Source: Pontibacter pudoricolor (GTDB lineage: Bacteria > Bacteroidota > Bacteroidia > Cytophagales > Hymenobacteraceae). From it: DNA of 64,000 nt. The stretch spans positions 496,001 through 560,000 of the forward strand of contig NZ_CP048106.1 in the NCBI RefSeq assembly GCF_010092985.1. The letters run 5' to 3'. The notes beneath the pieces were generated by a model. It had not been told where the DNA came from and ran no database searches. It saw nothing but the letters and a program-made list of their open reading frames with translations. This document shows, one piece after another, positions 19,318-29,180 of this stretch; position 1 is the stretch's first letter, and each line of letters starts with the position of its first letter. Made by a program: the position numbers and the translations under genes.

Positions 19318-20600
19318 GCTTTTGCTTTGCTCCAGGGACAGTGATGTTCGTGAATGTGCCGTTCAAAATCCTCTCTGAAGTATTTCAGAGCGCTCTGCAG
19401 GGGTTCCATGGCGCCTGGGGCAAGTGCACAGAATGTGTTGCCAGGGCCAAGGTATTTGGTATGGAAATCGAGTGTCAGCAGGTGTTCGGGTTTGCCTTCC
19501 CCTTTATCTATGGCCAGGAGTATTCGCTCTACCCAGGGCAAACCTTCGCGGCAGGGTGTACAGAAACCACACGACTCCTGTGCAAAAAAGTGTTGCAGGT
19601 TCAGGGTAAAACCAACGGGACATATCTGGTCATCCATAATGATCATCGTACCAGTACCCATGCGACTACCAGCTGCTTGAATCGAAGGATAATCCATGGG
19701 CAGATCCAGGTGTTCTACTACTAAAAAATCTGTAGATGCGCCGCCAGGTAAAAGCCCCCGGAACAGGTAACCATCCTGCATGCCACCGGCATAATCTTCC
19801 AGTATCTCGCGTATGGTGGTGCCCATTGGTAGTTCCCAGCAGCCCGGTGTTTTCACGCGGCCACTCACACCAAAAAGCTTGGTGCCGGCATCTGCAGTAA
19901 GGCCCAGTTTCTTAAACCATTCGGCTCCGTTATTTACAATATGTGGCAGGCAACAAAGTGTCTCGACATTGTTAACTATAGTTGGCTTGCCAAACAGACC
20001 ACTTACCTGTGGGAAAGGCGGCTTGGCTCTTGGGTTGGCTCGTTTGCCTTCCAGAGCGTTGAGCAAGGCAGTTTCTTCGCCGCACATATAGCGACCAACA
20101 CCCGTGTGAAGGTACATGTCCAGGTTAAAGCCGGAGCCTAGTATATTTTGCCCTAAGTAACCTGCTTCGTACGCTTCCTGAATCGCTTTGGTGATTTCGC
20201 GGGCTGCTACTTTATAGGCCCACCGTAAAAACACATAGCTTATACTTGCCTGTATGGCATAGGCCGCCACAATCATTCCTTCTATCAACTGGTGCGGATT
20301 CCCTTCTAAAAGCATGCGGTCTTTGAAAGTGCCGGGCTCCATTTCATCGGCGTTGGCTACCAGGTATTTTGGCGTGGCTGCATCGGGGCCCATCGGCACG
20401 AAGCTCCATTTTAGACCGGTATTAAAACCTGCTCCGCCACGGCCTTTCAGGTCCGATTCTTTCACCAGTGCCTGTACTTCCTGCGGTGTCATTTCCTTCA
20501 GGATCTTGTGCACAGATTGGTATCCGCCCACTTTCTCATACTCTTTTAAGCTGAGCGGTGCGCGACCGGGTATAATGTGTTGGGTAAGCGGCTTTTCCAT
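19299..20600 (-). CDS. nuoF: NADH-quinone oxidoreductase subunit F (NADH/FMN)
   Basis: 433 aa flavoprotein subunit that oxidises NADH. The Gly-rich GRGGAGFNTGLKW loop and the downstream ANADEMEPGTFKDR segment bind NADH and FMN. ESCGFCTPCREG with a later Cys binds the N3 [4Fe-4S] cluster. Length is standard. It lies 17 bp after nuoE and overlaps nuoG, so NADH-module subunits are coupled. Confidence 0.97.
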   Translation of the reverse strand: MEKPLTQHIIPGRAPLSLKEYEKVGGYQSVHKILKEMTPQEVQALVKESDLKGRGGAGFNTGLKWSFVPMGPDAATPKYLVANADEMEPGTFKDRMLLEGNPHQLIEGMIVAAYAIQASISYVFLRWAYKVAAREITKAIQEAYEAGYLGQNILGSGFNLDMYLHTGVGRYMCGEETALLNALEGKRANPRAKPPFPQVSGLFGKPTIVNNVETLCCLPHIVNNGAEWFKKLGLTADAGTKLFGVSGRVKTPGCWELPMGTTIREILEDYAGGMQDGYLFRGLLPGGASTDFLVVEHLDLPMDYPSIQAAGSRMGTGTMIIMDDQICPVGFTLNLQHFFAQESCGFCTPCREGLPWVERILLAIDKGEGKPEHLLTLDFHTKYLGPGNTFCALAPGAMEPLQSALKYFREDFERHIHEHHCPWSKAKAWQPSI

Positions 20601-20617
20601 AGGCCCGCTTTTTAGTT

Positions 20618-21082
20618 TTAGGTATACTTGTTCAGTATCTCATCCAGTTGTTCCACCGTCAGGTTACGGTATAGGTCGTTGTCGATCATAAGGGCGGGGG
20701 CACAGTCGCAGGTGCCCAGGCAGCAGTTTGGGAGCAGGGTAAAGCGGCCATCTGCTGTGGTCTGGCCGTATTGTATGTTCAGTTTTTCGTGCAGTGCTTC
20801 TTTTATACCTTCAAAGCCCATCACATAACAGCTGATGCTGTCGCAGAGCAGGATCACGTGCCGGCCAACCGGTCTGCGGAAGATCAGGTTATAGAAAGTT
20901 GCCACGCTGTCGAGTTCCGCCGGAGACATGCCCACATACTCAGCCACGTCATTCAGACTCTCATCCGAGATCCAGCCATGGTTTTGCTGCACAATTTTCA
21001 GCGCTTCGATGCAGGCATTTTTAGGGGCCGGCACCAGGCTTATTTCATGGTCTATCTGATGTTTCTCTTCAGCGGTCAACAT
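20618..21082 (-). CDS. nuoE: NADH-quinone oxidoreductase subunit E
   Basis: 154 aa thioredoxin-fold subunit with the [2Fe-2S] N1a ligands in CDSISC and CCLGTCDCAP. It sits beside NuoF in the NADH-dehydrogenase module. Start ATG at 21082. The 179-bp gap to nuoCD carries a REP-like pair. Confidence 0.96.
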   Translation of the reverse strand: MLTAEEKHQIDHEISLVPAPKNACIEALKIVQQNHGWISDESLNDVAEYVGMSPAELDSVATFYNLIFRRPVGRHVILLCDSISCYVMGFEGIKEALHEKLNIQYGQTTADGRFTLLPNCCLGTCDCAPALMIDNDLYRNLTVEQLDEILNKYT

Positions 21083-21132
21083 TTTGCTTAATCGTTGAAT
21101 TGTTGATTGTTAGATTGTTGTTTTTGGTTATG

Positions 21133-21216
21133 TGCTGGTGCGAGCTTGCAGCTCGTACCTTTTCTAATACTTTTGTTTTCAGTGTAAGGCGGTACGAGCT
21201 GCAAGCTCGCACCAGC
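21133..21216. repeat. REP-like inverted pair 3 (nuoCD/nuoE gap), perfect arms
   Basis: The 26-bp arms at 21134-21159 and 21191-21216 are exact reverse complements. Each arm is also internally palindromic around GAGCTTGCAGCTC. The RNA can form either one long hairpin or two small ones, inside the nuo transcript. Confidence 0.85.
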
Positions 21217-21261
21217 AAAACCTTTTCTTTATCCACTCATAACTTTTAACTCTAAACTGAA

Positions 21262-23013
21262 TCATCTGTCAATGTCTGCCAGCACATAATCCATGGCTCC
21301 GAGTATAGACAGCAGATCGGCTACGGTATAGCCTTTACTGATGTAAGGGAGCATTTGCATGTGCGGGAAAGATGGAGTCCGGATGCGCACCCGGTAGGGC
21401 GATGTGTTGCCATCGCTGGTCAGGTAATAGCCGTTGGCACCTTTGGTAGCTTCGATGCAGCTCATCGCTTCGCCGGCAGGTATCACCGGTCCCCAGCTTA
21501 CCCCTAAAAAGTGGGTGATCAGCGTTTCGATATCGTGCATGGTGTATTTCTTGACAGGGGGCGTGGTTAGCGGATGATCTGATTTGAAAGGGCCCGCTGG
21601 CATGTTTTTCAGACACTGCTCTACAATGCGAAGGCTCTGGCGCATCTCGGCTACGCGAACTATAGCACGGTCATAACAGTCGCCGTTGCTGGCGGTTGGC
21701 ACTTCAAAATCAAATAGTTCGTAGCCGGAGTATGGCCGCTTTTTACGGAAATCCCAATCCATGCCGCAGGCACGCAGGTTTGGCCCGGTTACGCCCCATT
21801 CTATGGCTTCTTCTGCTGTAAAAATGCCGATACCAACGGTGCGGGCTTTGAAGATGCTGTTCTTCATTACCATGGCATCGTATTCCTTCAGGCGTTTCGG
21901 GAAGTAGTCAATAAAGCTTTGCACCAGTGCTTCCCAGCCTTTAGGCAGGTCCTGCGCTACGCCGCCAATTCTAAACCAGTTCGGGTGCATGCGCCCGCCG
22001 CAGATTCCTTCGATGATATCAAAAATCTTTTCGCGGTCTGTGAACATGTAAAAAACAGGGGAGAGCTGCCCCACATCCTGGGCAAAGGTGCCGTACCACA
22101 CCAGATGGCTGGCAATCCGGAAGAGCTCGCAGAGCATGACCCGGATATAATTGACACGCTCCGGTACTTCTATACCTGCCAGTTTCTCCACACCCTGCAA
22201 ATAAGCCAGGTTGTTCATGACGCCACCCAGGTAATCTACTCTGTCGGTGTAGGGGATGTAAGTGTGCCATGACTGACGCTCGCCCATTTTTTCGGCGCCT
22301 CGGTGGTGGAAACCTATATCCGGAATAGCATCTACAATATCTTCACCGTCCAGCTGTAGTATAATTCTTAAAACGCCATGTGTGCCGGGGTGCTGCGGAC
22401 CAATGTTCAGGAACATAAAGTCGCTGTCGCCGCTCTGGCGTTTCAATCCCCATTCTTCCGGGTTAAATTTTAGTGCTGCCTGTTCCAGGTCAACTTTGTC
22501 GTCGTATAGTTGGAATGGACCCATTTCGGTGGCACGGGCAGGGTGCTCTTTGCGGAGCGGATGCCCCACCCAGGTGCGGGGCATGAGTATGCGCGACAAG
22601 TGTGGATGGCCCGAAAAACGAATACCGAACATATCGTATACTTCGCGCTCGTACCAGTTGGCGTTGGCCCACAGGCTGCTTATACTTGGCGCAGTCGGGA
22701 AATCGCCAACCAAGCCTACTTTTAAGCGGATAAACTCGTTGCGAGAGAAAGAGAACAGGTGATAGACCAGCGTGAAACTGGATTTTGGTACATGGTTGGC
22801 ACCACGGTTTTTAGTCCGCTCATCTATAGCAGTCAGGTCAAACAGCAGTCTAAAAGGCTCGGTTACTTCCTTCTTCAGGAAGGTCAGCACCTCCATCGTT
22901 TTCTCCATCGGCATCCAAAGCGTGAGCATCTCATCTTTGGTTTTCTGATGCGTGAAGGTGTCTTCGCCGAAGCGTGCCTGTAGCTGTAGTAAGGTGCTGC
23001 TGTTATTTTCCAT
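21262..23013 (-). CDS. nuoCD: NADH-quinone oxidoreductase fused subunit CD
   Basis: 583 aa. Residues about 1-170 are NuoC ([20 protein letters not shown]), and about 195-583 are NuoD, the 49-kDa quinone-site subunit ([14 protein letters not shown] with the quinone-site His, and the C-terminal end VLADIDR). The linker is short. NuoC-NuoD fusion is known from Escherichia coli and some other phyla. It forms, with NuoB and NuoH, the quinone cavity. Start ATG at 23013. Confidence 0.96.
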   Translation of the reverse strand: MENNSSTLLQLQARFGEDTFTHQKTKDEMLTLWMPMEKTMEVLTFLKKEVTEPFRLLFDLTAIDERTKNRGANHVPKSSFTLVYHLFSFSRNEFIRLKVGLVGDFPTAPSISSLWANANWYEREVYDMFGIRFSGHPHLSRILMPRTWVGHPLRKEHPARATEMGPFQLYDDKVDLEQAALKFNPEEWGLKRQSGDSDFMFLNIGPQHPGTHGVLRIILQLDGEDIVDAIPDIGFHHRGAEKMGERQSWHTYIPYTDRVDYLGGVMNNLAYLQGVEKLAGIEVPERVNYIRVMLCELFRIASHLVWYGTFAQDVGQLSPVFYMFTDREKIFDIIEGICGGRMHPNWFRIGGVAQDLPKGWEALVQSFIDYFPKRLKEYDAMVMKNSIFKARTVGIGIFTAEEAIEWGVTGPNLRACGMDWDFRKKRPYSGYELFDFEVPTASNGDCYDRAIVRVAEMRQSLRIVEQCLKNMPAGPFKSDHPLTTPPVKKYTMHDIETLITHFLGVSWGPVIPAGEAMSCIEATKGANGYYLTSDGNTSPYRVRIRTPSFPHMQMLPYISKGYTVADLLSILGAMDYVLADIDR

Positions 23014-23109
23014 GGCCAGGTTCTTTAATGAGGGGACCAGTAAATAAGTTAATTCATGTTTTATCTATAGTTGCTTTATTATGGTAAATGTACTCGTGGT
23101 TATAGTTGC

Positions 23110-23382
23110 TTATTCTGCTGTAACCGGATCAATGATCGTTTTCACTTCGCTTACTGAATCTGCTGGAAAACCACCTTTGCGTGCATGTTCGCGCACCATT
23201 TCTTCGTTAGGCGCATTATAAATGCAATAGATCTTATCGCCTGTTACATAGCTTTGTACCCACTGAATCTGAGGTCCCATATCCTGGAGCACACCGTTTG
23301 ATGTTTGAGAAATCTTTTTTAATTCTTCGGCGGATAGCTTTCCTGCTCCCGGAATTTCCCGCTCGATTACATACTTAGGCAT
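23110..23382 (-). CDS. DUF4242 / SCO4226-type small protein
   Basis: 90-aa ferredoxin-like-fold protein. It starts MPKYVIEREIPGAG and contains IYCIYNAPNEEMVREHARKGGFP, the pattern of DUF4242, whose Streptomyces member SCO4226 was described as nickel-binding. It has no signal peptide. It sits inside the nuo operon between nuoB and nuoCD, with a 229-bp gap on the nuoB side. A role in complex I is not known. The position may be accidental. Confidence 0.75.
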   Translation of the reverse strand: MPKYVIEREIPGAGKLSAEELKKISQTSNGVLQDMGPQIQWVQSYVTGDKIYCIYNAPNEEMVREHARKGGFPADSVSEVKTIIDPVTAE

Positions 23383-23611
23383 AGCTTTATACTTTTATAG
23401 TTTATCAGAAACTCACAGTTTTGGAAAACGCTGTGAGGTCAGTATTTATACTTTTGCTGTACTAGGTTTGCAGTTTTGCTTCCAACTGCTAGGCTATAGT
23501 TTCATAGCGAAGACGCAACGTATTGCGTCTCTACAAATCCTTAACTTTTTAACTTATACTTTTCTAACTTTCTAACTTTCTAACTCTTAGGCTCCTAAAC
23601 ACTCAAACAAA
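23383..23611. other. Spacer within the nuo operon, low-complexity
   Basis: A 229-bp gap with AACTTT/CTAACTTT tracts (23541-23588) like those at 4190-4330. No gene or terminator was seen. An AACTATAGTT decamer at 23610-23619 contains the nuoB TAG stop codon. Confidence 0.5.
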
Positions 23612-24250
23612 CTATAGTTCGTCCGGCGACCGGAACTCTGTCATCTCATCCCAGCGTTCACGTTTTCGTGCTTTCACTTCAATCTTATCCGGTTTGATAA
23701 CGCCTTGATCCCCAATGGTCCAGCTGAGTGGGCGACGTTCTTTTCCCACACTTTCAGCCAGTAACATCAAACCTTCCATAAAGGCATCGGGGCGGGGAGG
23801 GCAGCCGGGCACATATACATCGACCGGTAAGAATTTATCCACGCCCTGCACCACACTATAAATGTCGTACATGCCGCCGGAGTTGGCGCAGGAGCCCATC
23901 GAGATGACCCATTTCGGTTCCATCATCTGCTCGTGCAGGCGCTTTATGATCGGGGCCATTTTAATGAAAACCGTACCGGCTATGATCATGATATCTGCCT
24001 CGCGGGGAGTACCGCGGATAACTTCTGCACCAAAACGGGCTACATCATATTTAGGGGTCATGGAGGTGGCCATTTCTACAAAACAGCAGCTCAAACCAAA
24101 ATGGAACGGCCACATAGAGTTTTTGCGCCCCCAGGCAACCAGGTCCTGCACGGTGGTAAGCATAATACTTTGCTGCACGGTTTCCTCGTAAGAGCTGTTG
24201 CCCTTTACAGTGTTAGCAGGTTCGTCCGGTTTACTAAGCCACCATTTCAT
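23612..24250 (-). CDS. nuoB: NADH-quinone oxidoreductase subunit B (N2 cluster)
   Basis: 212 aa subunit carrying the terminal [4Fe-4S] cluster N2 that reduces quinone. Tandem Cys in LSCCFVEMA, plus Cys in [10 protein letters not shown] and [10 protein letters not shown], are the cluster ligands. The N-terminal 25 residues and the C-terminal tail are longer and variable. The stop codon lies within an AACTATAGTT palindrome. Confidence 0.97.
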   Translation of the reverse strand: MKWWLSKPDEPANTVKGNSSYEETVQQSIMLTTVQDLVAWGRKNSMWPFHFGLSCCFVEMATSMTPKYDVARFGAEVIRGTPREADIMIIAGTVFIKMAPIIKRLHEQMMEPKWVISMGSCANSGGMYDIYSVVQGVDKFLPVDVYVPGCPPRPDAFMEGLMLLAESVGKERRPLSWTIGDQGVIKPDKIEVKARKRERWDEMTEFRSPDEL

Positions 24251-24382
24251 AGGCGTAGAGGTTTGGTGTTTATAGTTTTGTCAGTACATCAGGGCGAGGG
24301 TGGGGTTGGTAGTTATGGCGCGTTGTTCGTGAACCGAACTATAGATCGTATATCTTTTGTCAATCAGTCTTTTGCCCGGAAA

Positions 24383-24811
24383 TCAAACTGCCGGCTTTTG
24401 CATGCGTTTGTAGGCTGCCAGTATTTTTTTGCCATCCGGACCAAAATCCAGTGCGCCCATGCGCCATTCGTATACCAGCACCACTACCAGCATCACCATA
24501 AACACGGCCACGCCGGCATAACCATACCAGCCCAGCTCGCGGAAAGCAATAGCCCAGGAAAGTATGAAAACCGTCTCCACATCAAATATTACAAAGAGCA
24601 TGGCCACCATGTAAAACTGCGACGAAAAACGAATACGTGCGGAGCCTTCGCTAACTATACCGCCTTCGTAAGGCTCTGTCATGGCGCGGCCCTTGCCACG
24701 CTGGCCCAGCACATACGATATACCAAGTATAGCACCAACCAGGCTCAGCACGATAGCGCCGTACACCAGCAGGGGCCACAAAGGCACGTTATTTACTTCC
24801 GAAGCGTCCAT
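24383..24811 (-). CDS. nuoA: NADH-quinone oxidoreductase subunit A
   Basis: 142 aa with three membrane helices and the conserved loop (KGRAMTEPYEGGI with FVIFDVETVFILSWA). Normally a Cys follows YE(C/S)G in many species; here it is Gly-Gly, seen in some Bacteroidota. First nuo gene; it lies 42 bp downstream of a CBS-domain gene on the same strand, so the promoter may lie before that gene. Confidence 0.95.
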   Translation of the reverse strand: MDASEVNNVPLWPLLVYGAIVLSLVGAILGISYVLGQRGKGRAMTEPYEGGIVSEGSARIRFSSQFYMVAMLFVIFDVETVFILSWAIAFRELGWYGYAGVAVFMVMLVVVLVYEWRMGALDFGPDGKKILAAYKRMQKPAV

Positions 24812-24853
24812 GATGCTTAAGGTTTTGCTACACGCAACTATACTTTCTGGTAC

Positions 24854-25291
24854 TTATTCCTGGTGGCCGGTAATGTAATGCTCCAGCTCTTCAATTATAA
24901 ATTTCTGTTCTTCAATCATGTACCTTACAATGTCACCGATGGAGACAATACCAACCAGTTTGTTATTATCGAAAACCGGCAGGTGCCGGATGTATTTGCT
25001 TGTCATAAGGGCCATGCATTGCTCCATGGTGGTGTCGGGGGTTACTGTTACAGGGTGCTCGCTCATAATCTCTTTTACAAGCGTTTCTTTGGAAGCTTTG
25101 CCTTTCAGGATTACTTTGCGGGCATAATCCCGTTCGGTGATAATACCTGCAAAACGGCCGTTGTTCATCACTACAAGAGAGCCAATATGGTTTTCTTCCA
25201 TTAGCTCAAGTGCGCTGTAAACCGTGGTTTCCGGACTCACAGAAATTACACTGCTGTGTTTTTTCTGCAGAATGCATCGAACAGTTCCCAT
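24854..25291 (-). CDS. CBS-domain-pair protein
   Basis: 145 aa made almost entirely of two CBS motifs (about 10-65 and 75-130), which normally bind adenosine nucleotides such as AMP or ATP. Both contain the GIxxxxD/GIVSIGDIVRYM pattern. No attached enzyme domain. It is just upstream of nuoA on the same strand, so it may be the first gene of the respiratory operon and could report cell energy state. That link is an inference from position only. Confidence 0.85.
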   Translation of the reverse strand: MGTVRCILQKKHSSVISVSPETTVYSALELMEENHIGSLVVMNNGRFAGIITERDYARKVILKGKASKETLVKEIMSEHPVTVTPDTTMEQCMALMTSKYIRHLPVFDNNKLVGIVSIGDIVRYMIEEQKFIIEELEHYITGHQE

Positions 25292-25724
25292 ACTTCCCCC
25301 TTCCGTAAATAAGTTAATTTGAATATTTAGAACTATATACGAGCTTAATTAAAAAAGGTAAATAAAATATTCGTTAGTTTATGTTTTGTGCAATTGCTCA
25401 TAAATAGCACGATTATAATTTCTATAGTTGGAAGTGGTTGATAGTGAGATAGTAATGTCTGAATATTGCGTGTGTTTATGCCTGTAATCGCAATTTTAGA
25501 CTATAAATGGAGATGGGAATCTGTGGTATAAGTTAGTGATATGATATAGTTAAGAACTATAGGTATATCTGAAAAGTCATATTCTGTGAAGCAGGTTGCA
25601 GATTGGTTTTTAATGTTTTTATAGTTTAGGTAGTCTCAACTATTTGCCTGTAACAAAGTATAATAGATGCACTTTAAATGTCACCGGATGCACCGGGTAA
25701 CACGGCATTACTAACCTGATCTAT
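25292..25724. other. Divergent spacer between the CBS/nuo operon and glgX
   Basis: 433 bp of AT-rich DNA between divergent genes, so it should contain both promoters. I found no exact TAnnTTTG element on either strand and no FNR-like dyad. CTATAG half-sites occur at about 25422 and 25557. No gene seen. Confidence 0.5.
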
Positions 25725-27902
25725 ATGAGTATACCAATATACCCTGGCAACCCGTATCCGCTGGGCGCTACCTGGGACGGAGAAGGAGTTAACTTTGCAC
25801 TCTATGCCGACAATGCCACCGGCGTTGAACTTTGCCTGTTTGATGATATTTCAAGCGAGCAGGAATCGGTGATAATAAAGATGGTGGAGCGTACTCATCA
25901 GATCTGGCATACTTACCTGCCTGATATAGGGCCTGGACAACTATACGGCTTTAGGGTGCAAGGTCCGTACGAGCCTGAAAACGGGCATCGGTTCAACGAT
26001 CATAAATTGCTCCTGGACCCTTATGCCAAAGCTATTTCAGGAGCTGTTGAGTGGCACGATTCCTTGTTTGGCTACAAAGTAGGTGACCCGCAGGAAGATA
26101 TGAGTTTTAGTGAAACCGATAGCGCCCCTTTTATACCCAAAGCTGTTGTAATTGACCCGAACTTTGACTGGGAAGGTGATAAACTGCCTAAAACACCTTA
26201 CTTCAGATCAATCATTTACGAAACGCATGTAAAAGGCTTTACCTACACACACCCCGACATACCCGAAGAAATACGTGGTACCTATGCTGGCCTGGCGCAT
26301 CCGGTAACTATAAAATACCTGCAGGACTTAGGCATAACTGCTATTGAGTTAATGCCAGTCCATCATTTTATAAAAGACAGGCACCTGGCTGAAAAAGGCC
26401 TTACAAACTACTGGGGCTATAATTCTATCGGTTTCTTTGCCCCGGATGTACGCTATAGCAGCAGTGGCACACTGGGGGAGCAGGTAGTTGAGTTTAAAAA
26501 CATGGTGAAGGCATTCCATAAAGCAGGAATAGAGGTGATATTGGATGTGGTATATAATCATACCGCTGAAGGTAACCACATGGGGCCAACTCTTTCATTT
26601 AAGGGAATTGACAATGCATCGTATTACCGGCTTACCGAAGACAACAAGCGTTTCTATATGGATTATACCGGTACTGGAAATACGCTGAATTCAAGTCTGC
26701 CAAGTGTACTGCGCCTGATCATGGATAGCCTGCGTTACTGGATTCTGGAGATGCATGTGGATGGCTTCCGTTTTGACCTGGCCTCAACGCTTGCCCGCGA
26801 ACTGCATGGAGTTGATAAATTGGGGTCTTTCTTCGATATCATTCACCAGGACCCTGTCATATCACAGGTAAAACTGATTGCTGAACCATGGGACATTGGT
26901 GAAGGCGGTTACCAGGTTGGTAACTTTCCGGCCGGCTGGACAGAATGGAATGGTAAATACCGGGATTGTATGCGCGATTACTGGCGTGGCGAGCACAGCA
27001 TGCTGGCTGAGTTTGCCGAGCGTTTTACGGGCAGTTCCGATCTGTACCGCGACGATTACCGCCGACCGACTGCCAGTATCAACTTTATAACCGCCCACGA
27101 TGGGTTTACCTTACACGACCTGGTTTCTTATAATGAGAAGCACAACGAGGCTAACGGCGAAAATAACCAGGATGGTGAAAGTCACAACCGTTCCTGGAAC
27201 TGTGGCGTGGAAGGCCCGACCGATGACATGGCTATAGTTGAATTACGCCAGCGTCAGAAGCGTAACATGCTTACAACGCTTTTTTTATCGCAGGGAGTGC
27301 CGATGCTGGTGGCAGGAGATGAGATAAGCCGTACCCAGCAAGGTAACAACAATGCTTATTGCCAGGACAATGAAATATCCTGGTTAAATTGGGAGAAGGC
27401 TGATAAGGAACTGCTTGAATTTACCCGTAAGCTCATACAATTACGAAAAGATCATCCTGTATTTTGCCGCCGCCGCTGGTTTCAGGGTATGCCCATAAAA
27501 GGTTTAGGTGTAGAAGACATTGCCTGGTTTCTGCCCGATGGCACTGAAATGACGGACGACCACTGGAGCCATGACTATGCTAAAACACTTGGAGTTTATA
27601 TGAACGGCCATGGATTGCGCAGCGTGGGACCTAGAGGAGAGCAAATGATCGATGACGACTTTTATGTGATTTTCAACGCTCATCATGAAGCCCTAAAGTT
27701 TAAACTTCCTCCAGAAAAGTATGGCGCCAAATGGAGTAAAGTAATTGATACGACTACCGGCCATATCGGGGAAAACGGTAAAGTTTATAGTTCAGGCAAA
27801 ATGCTGGAAGTGGGCCCCAGATCGATTGTCTTGCTGCATTCAGAAACGAAGAAAAAACCAAAAGTTGCCGAGATGGCCCGTAAAGCAGGTGAACCGATTT
27901 AA
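25725..27902 (+). CDS. glgX: Glycogen debranching enzyme
   Basis: 725 aa GH13 enzyme that hydrolyses alpha-1,6 branches of phosphorylase-trimmed glycogen. N-terminal CBM48 beta-sandwich (about 10-110, starting YPGNPYPLGATWDGEGVNF), then the TIM barrel with nucleophile D351 in FRFDLAS, acid E387 in LIAEPWDIG, and D459 in TAHDGF. Also the VVYNHTAEGN region I motif. Length matches GlgX/TreX. No other glycogen gene is nearby. Confidence 0.95.
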   Translation: MSIPIYPGNPYPLGATWDGEGVNFALYADNATGVELCLFDDISSEQESVIIKMVERTHQIWHTYLPDIGPGQLYGFRVQGPYEPENGHRFNDHKLLLDPYAKAISGAVEWHDSLFGYKVGDPQEDMSFSETDSAPFIPKAVVIDPNFDWEGDKLPKTPYFRSIIYETHVKGFTYTHPDIPEEIRGTYAGLAHPVTIKYLQDLGITAIELMPVHHFIKDRHLAEKGLTNYWGYNSIGFFAPDVRYSSSGTLGEQVVEFKNMVKAFHKAGIEVILDVVYNHTAEGNHMGPTLSFKGIDNASYYRLTEDNKRFYMDYTGTGNTLNSSLPSVLRLIMDSLRYWILEMHVDGFRFDLASTLARELHGVDKLGSFFDIIHQDPVISQVKLIAEPWDIGEGGYQVGNFPAGWTEWNGKYRDCMRDYWRGEHSMLAEFAERFTGSSDLYRDDYRRPTASINFITAHDGFTLHDLVSYNEKHNEANGENNQDGESHNRSWNCGVEGPTDDMAIVELRQRQKRNMLTTLFLSQGVPMLVAGDEISRTQQGNNNAYCQDNEISWLNWEKADKELLEFTRKLIQLRKDHPVFCRRRWFQGMPIKGLGVEDIAWFLPDGTEMTDDHWSHDYAKTLGVYMNGHGLRSVGPRGEQMIDDDFYVIFNAHHEALKFKLPPEKYGAKWSKVIDTTTGHIGENGKVYSSGKMLEVGPRSIVLLHSETKKKPKVAEMARKAGEPI

Positions 27903-27913
27903 TGGCATAGTTG

Positions 27914-27939
27914 CTCCCGAAATTTCAGATTGTCGGGAG
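27914..27939. repeat. Small hairpin between glgX and the DUF4268 gene
   Basis: CTCCCGA pairs with TCGGGAG around 12 nt. There is no T tract, so termination is doubtful. It lies about 20 bp before the next start codon. Confidence 0.4.
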
Positions 27940-27958
27940 TAATTGCCAATTTTGCTGC

Positions 27959-28420
27959 ATGTATACACGCGAACAAGCTTCACAACTACGGCAGGCCTTC
28001 TGGACAACTTTCGGGCAATATATTGCACCCCATTTGTCAGCAGATGGATACCGGACGAACTGGTCGAACTATAAGACGGGCCTGAAGCATGTTTACTTCC
28101 GGATGCGTGCCGAAAAGAAAACGGCAACTATAAGCATAGAACTTACCCACCCGGACGCTGAAATACAGGAACTTTACTTTGAGCAGTTTGAAGAGCTGAA
28201 AACCCTGTTGCATGAAACGTTGGGGGAAGAATGGGAATGGGAGCTGCATGGTGAAGACGAAGAAGGCAGAACTATAAGCAGAATTTACAAAAAGATTTCT
28301 AAGGTCAACGTTTTCAACAAGGAAGACTGGCCGGAACTGATTTCGTTTTTCAAGCCCCGTATTATTGCATTGGATGAATTCTGGAGTAATGCCAAGTATA
28401 GTTTTGATGCCTTGAAATAA
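27959..28420 (+). CDS. DUF4268-domain protein
   Basis: 153 aa. The pattern (REQASQLRQAFWTTFGQYI...YFRMRAEKKTATISIEL...FFKPRIIALDEFW) matches DUF4268, a PD-(D/E)XK-like or helper fold seen alone in Bacteroidota and attached to nuclease-type domains elsewhere. Function is unknown. I chose ATG at 27959 (MYTREQ); the TTG at 27911 would add residues encoded by a hairpin. It follows glgX by 56 bp on the same strand and may be co-transcribed. Confidence 0.8.
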   Translation: MYTREQASQLRQAFWTTFGQYIAPHLSADGYRTNWSNYKTGLKHVYFRMRAEKKTATISIELTHPDAEIQELYFEQFEELKTLLHETLGEEWEWELHGEDEEGRTISRIYKKISKVNVFNKEDWPELISFFKPRIIALDEFWSNAKYSFDALK

Positions 28421-28442
28421 AATTATCCTATAGTTGCTCTTC

Positions 28443-29150
28443 TGTCATTTCGACGTCAGGAGAAATCTGGGTTCTATAGTTTGATTTTCTACTCCTTGAA
28501 CCTAGCCTTTTCTTCTATAGCCGATTCTAATCCTGGGAGCTTTACTAACCTACAGTTCTATAGTTGGCTTTGATGCCCTCACGGCCGGGAGGATCGCGCT
28601 GCTGCTTTCTTGCTACCCTCGTACCTCGGGTTGCCTGGCGGCACCGCAACAAAGCAAAGGCGCTCAACCCAAAGACTGTGATCAGTTCGATAGCTAAACT
28701 ATAGTTGATTGGAGAGGCTATAGTTGCATCGCTTTATCGTGGTCATAATTCCGGAGGGACAGGTCGCGACCTGTCCGATCATGGTCTGTGTCTATTGAAT
28801 TATAAATGAAACTATAGCAGAGTCAGATTTCTCCCGCTGGTCGAAATGACAGCTTGAAAAACTGTAGCAGAAAGTCCCCCTTTAAAGGGGGCAGGGAGAT
28901 GACAAACAGAAACTATAGAACTATAGCTAGACTATTGCAACAACAGAAAATTCCCCTCTCGGGAGGGGCAGAGGTGGGTTAAAACAGCAACGATAGAACG
29001 ATAACCTCAACTATAGCAAAGGCCAAAAGCTCCTTCCACTGTTCTGGGGGGAGGGGCCCTCGATAAAAGAGGAAGGCAGGGAAGGGTTGAAACGCCAACT
29101 ATAGAACTATATCTGCAACTATAGCAATTCCCTTATCCCAGAAATCCTTT
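28443..29150. repeat. Composite long repeat, copy B
   Basis: About 700 bp between the convergent DUF4268 and penicillin-binding-protein genes. The core 28443-28851 has terminal inverted repeats (TGTCATTTCGAC...GAGAAATCT and AGATTTCTC...TCGAAATGACA). The internal conserved block, palindrome and GC-rich hairpin modules appear in the same order as in copies A and C. No gene seen. Confidence 0.8.
28757..28776. repeat. 20-bp perfect palindrome GGACAGGTCGCGACCTGTCC (copy B)
   Basis: Identical to the copy at 8657-8676. Confidence 0.9.
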
Positions 29151-29180
29151 AAATCTCCCTTAATCCCGGTTCAGACAGTT

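Noticed and set aside
23933..24820. A 295-codon plus-strand frame across nuoB and nuoA
   Set aside because: Antisense shadow of two confirmed complex I genes and their gap.
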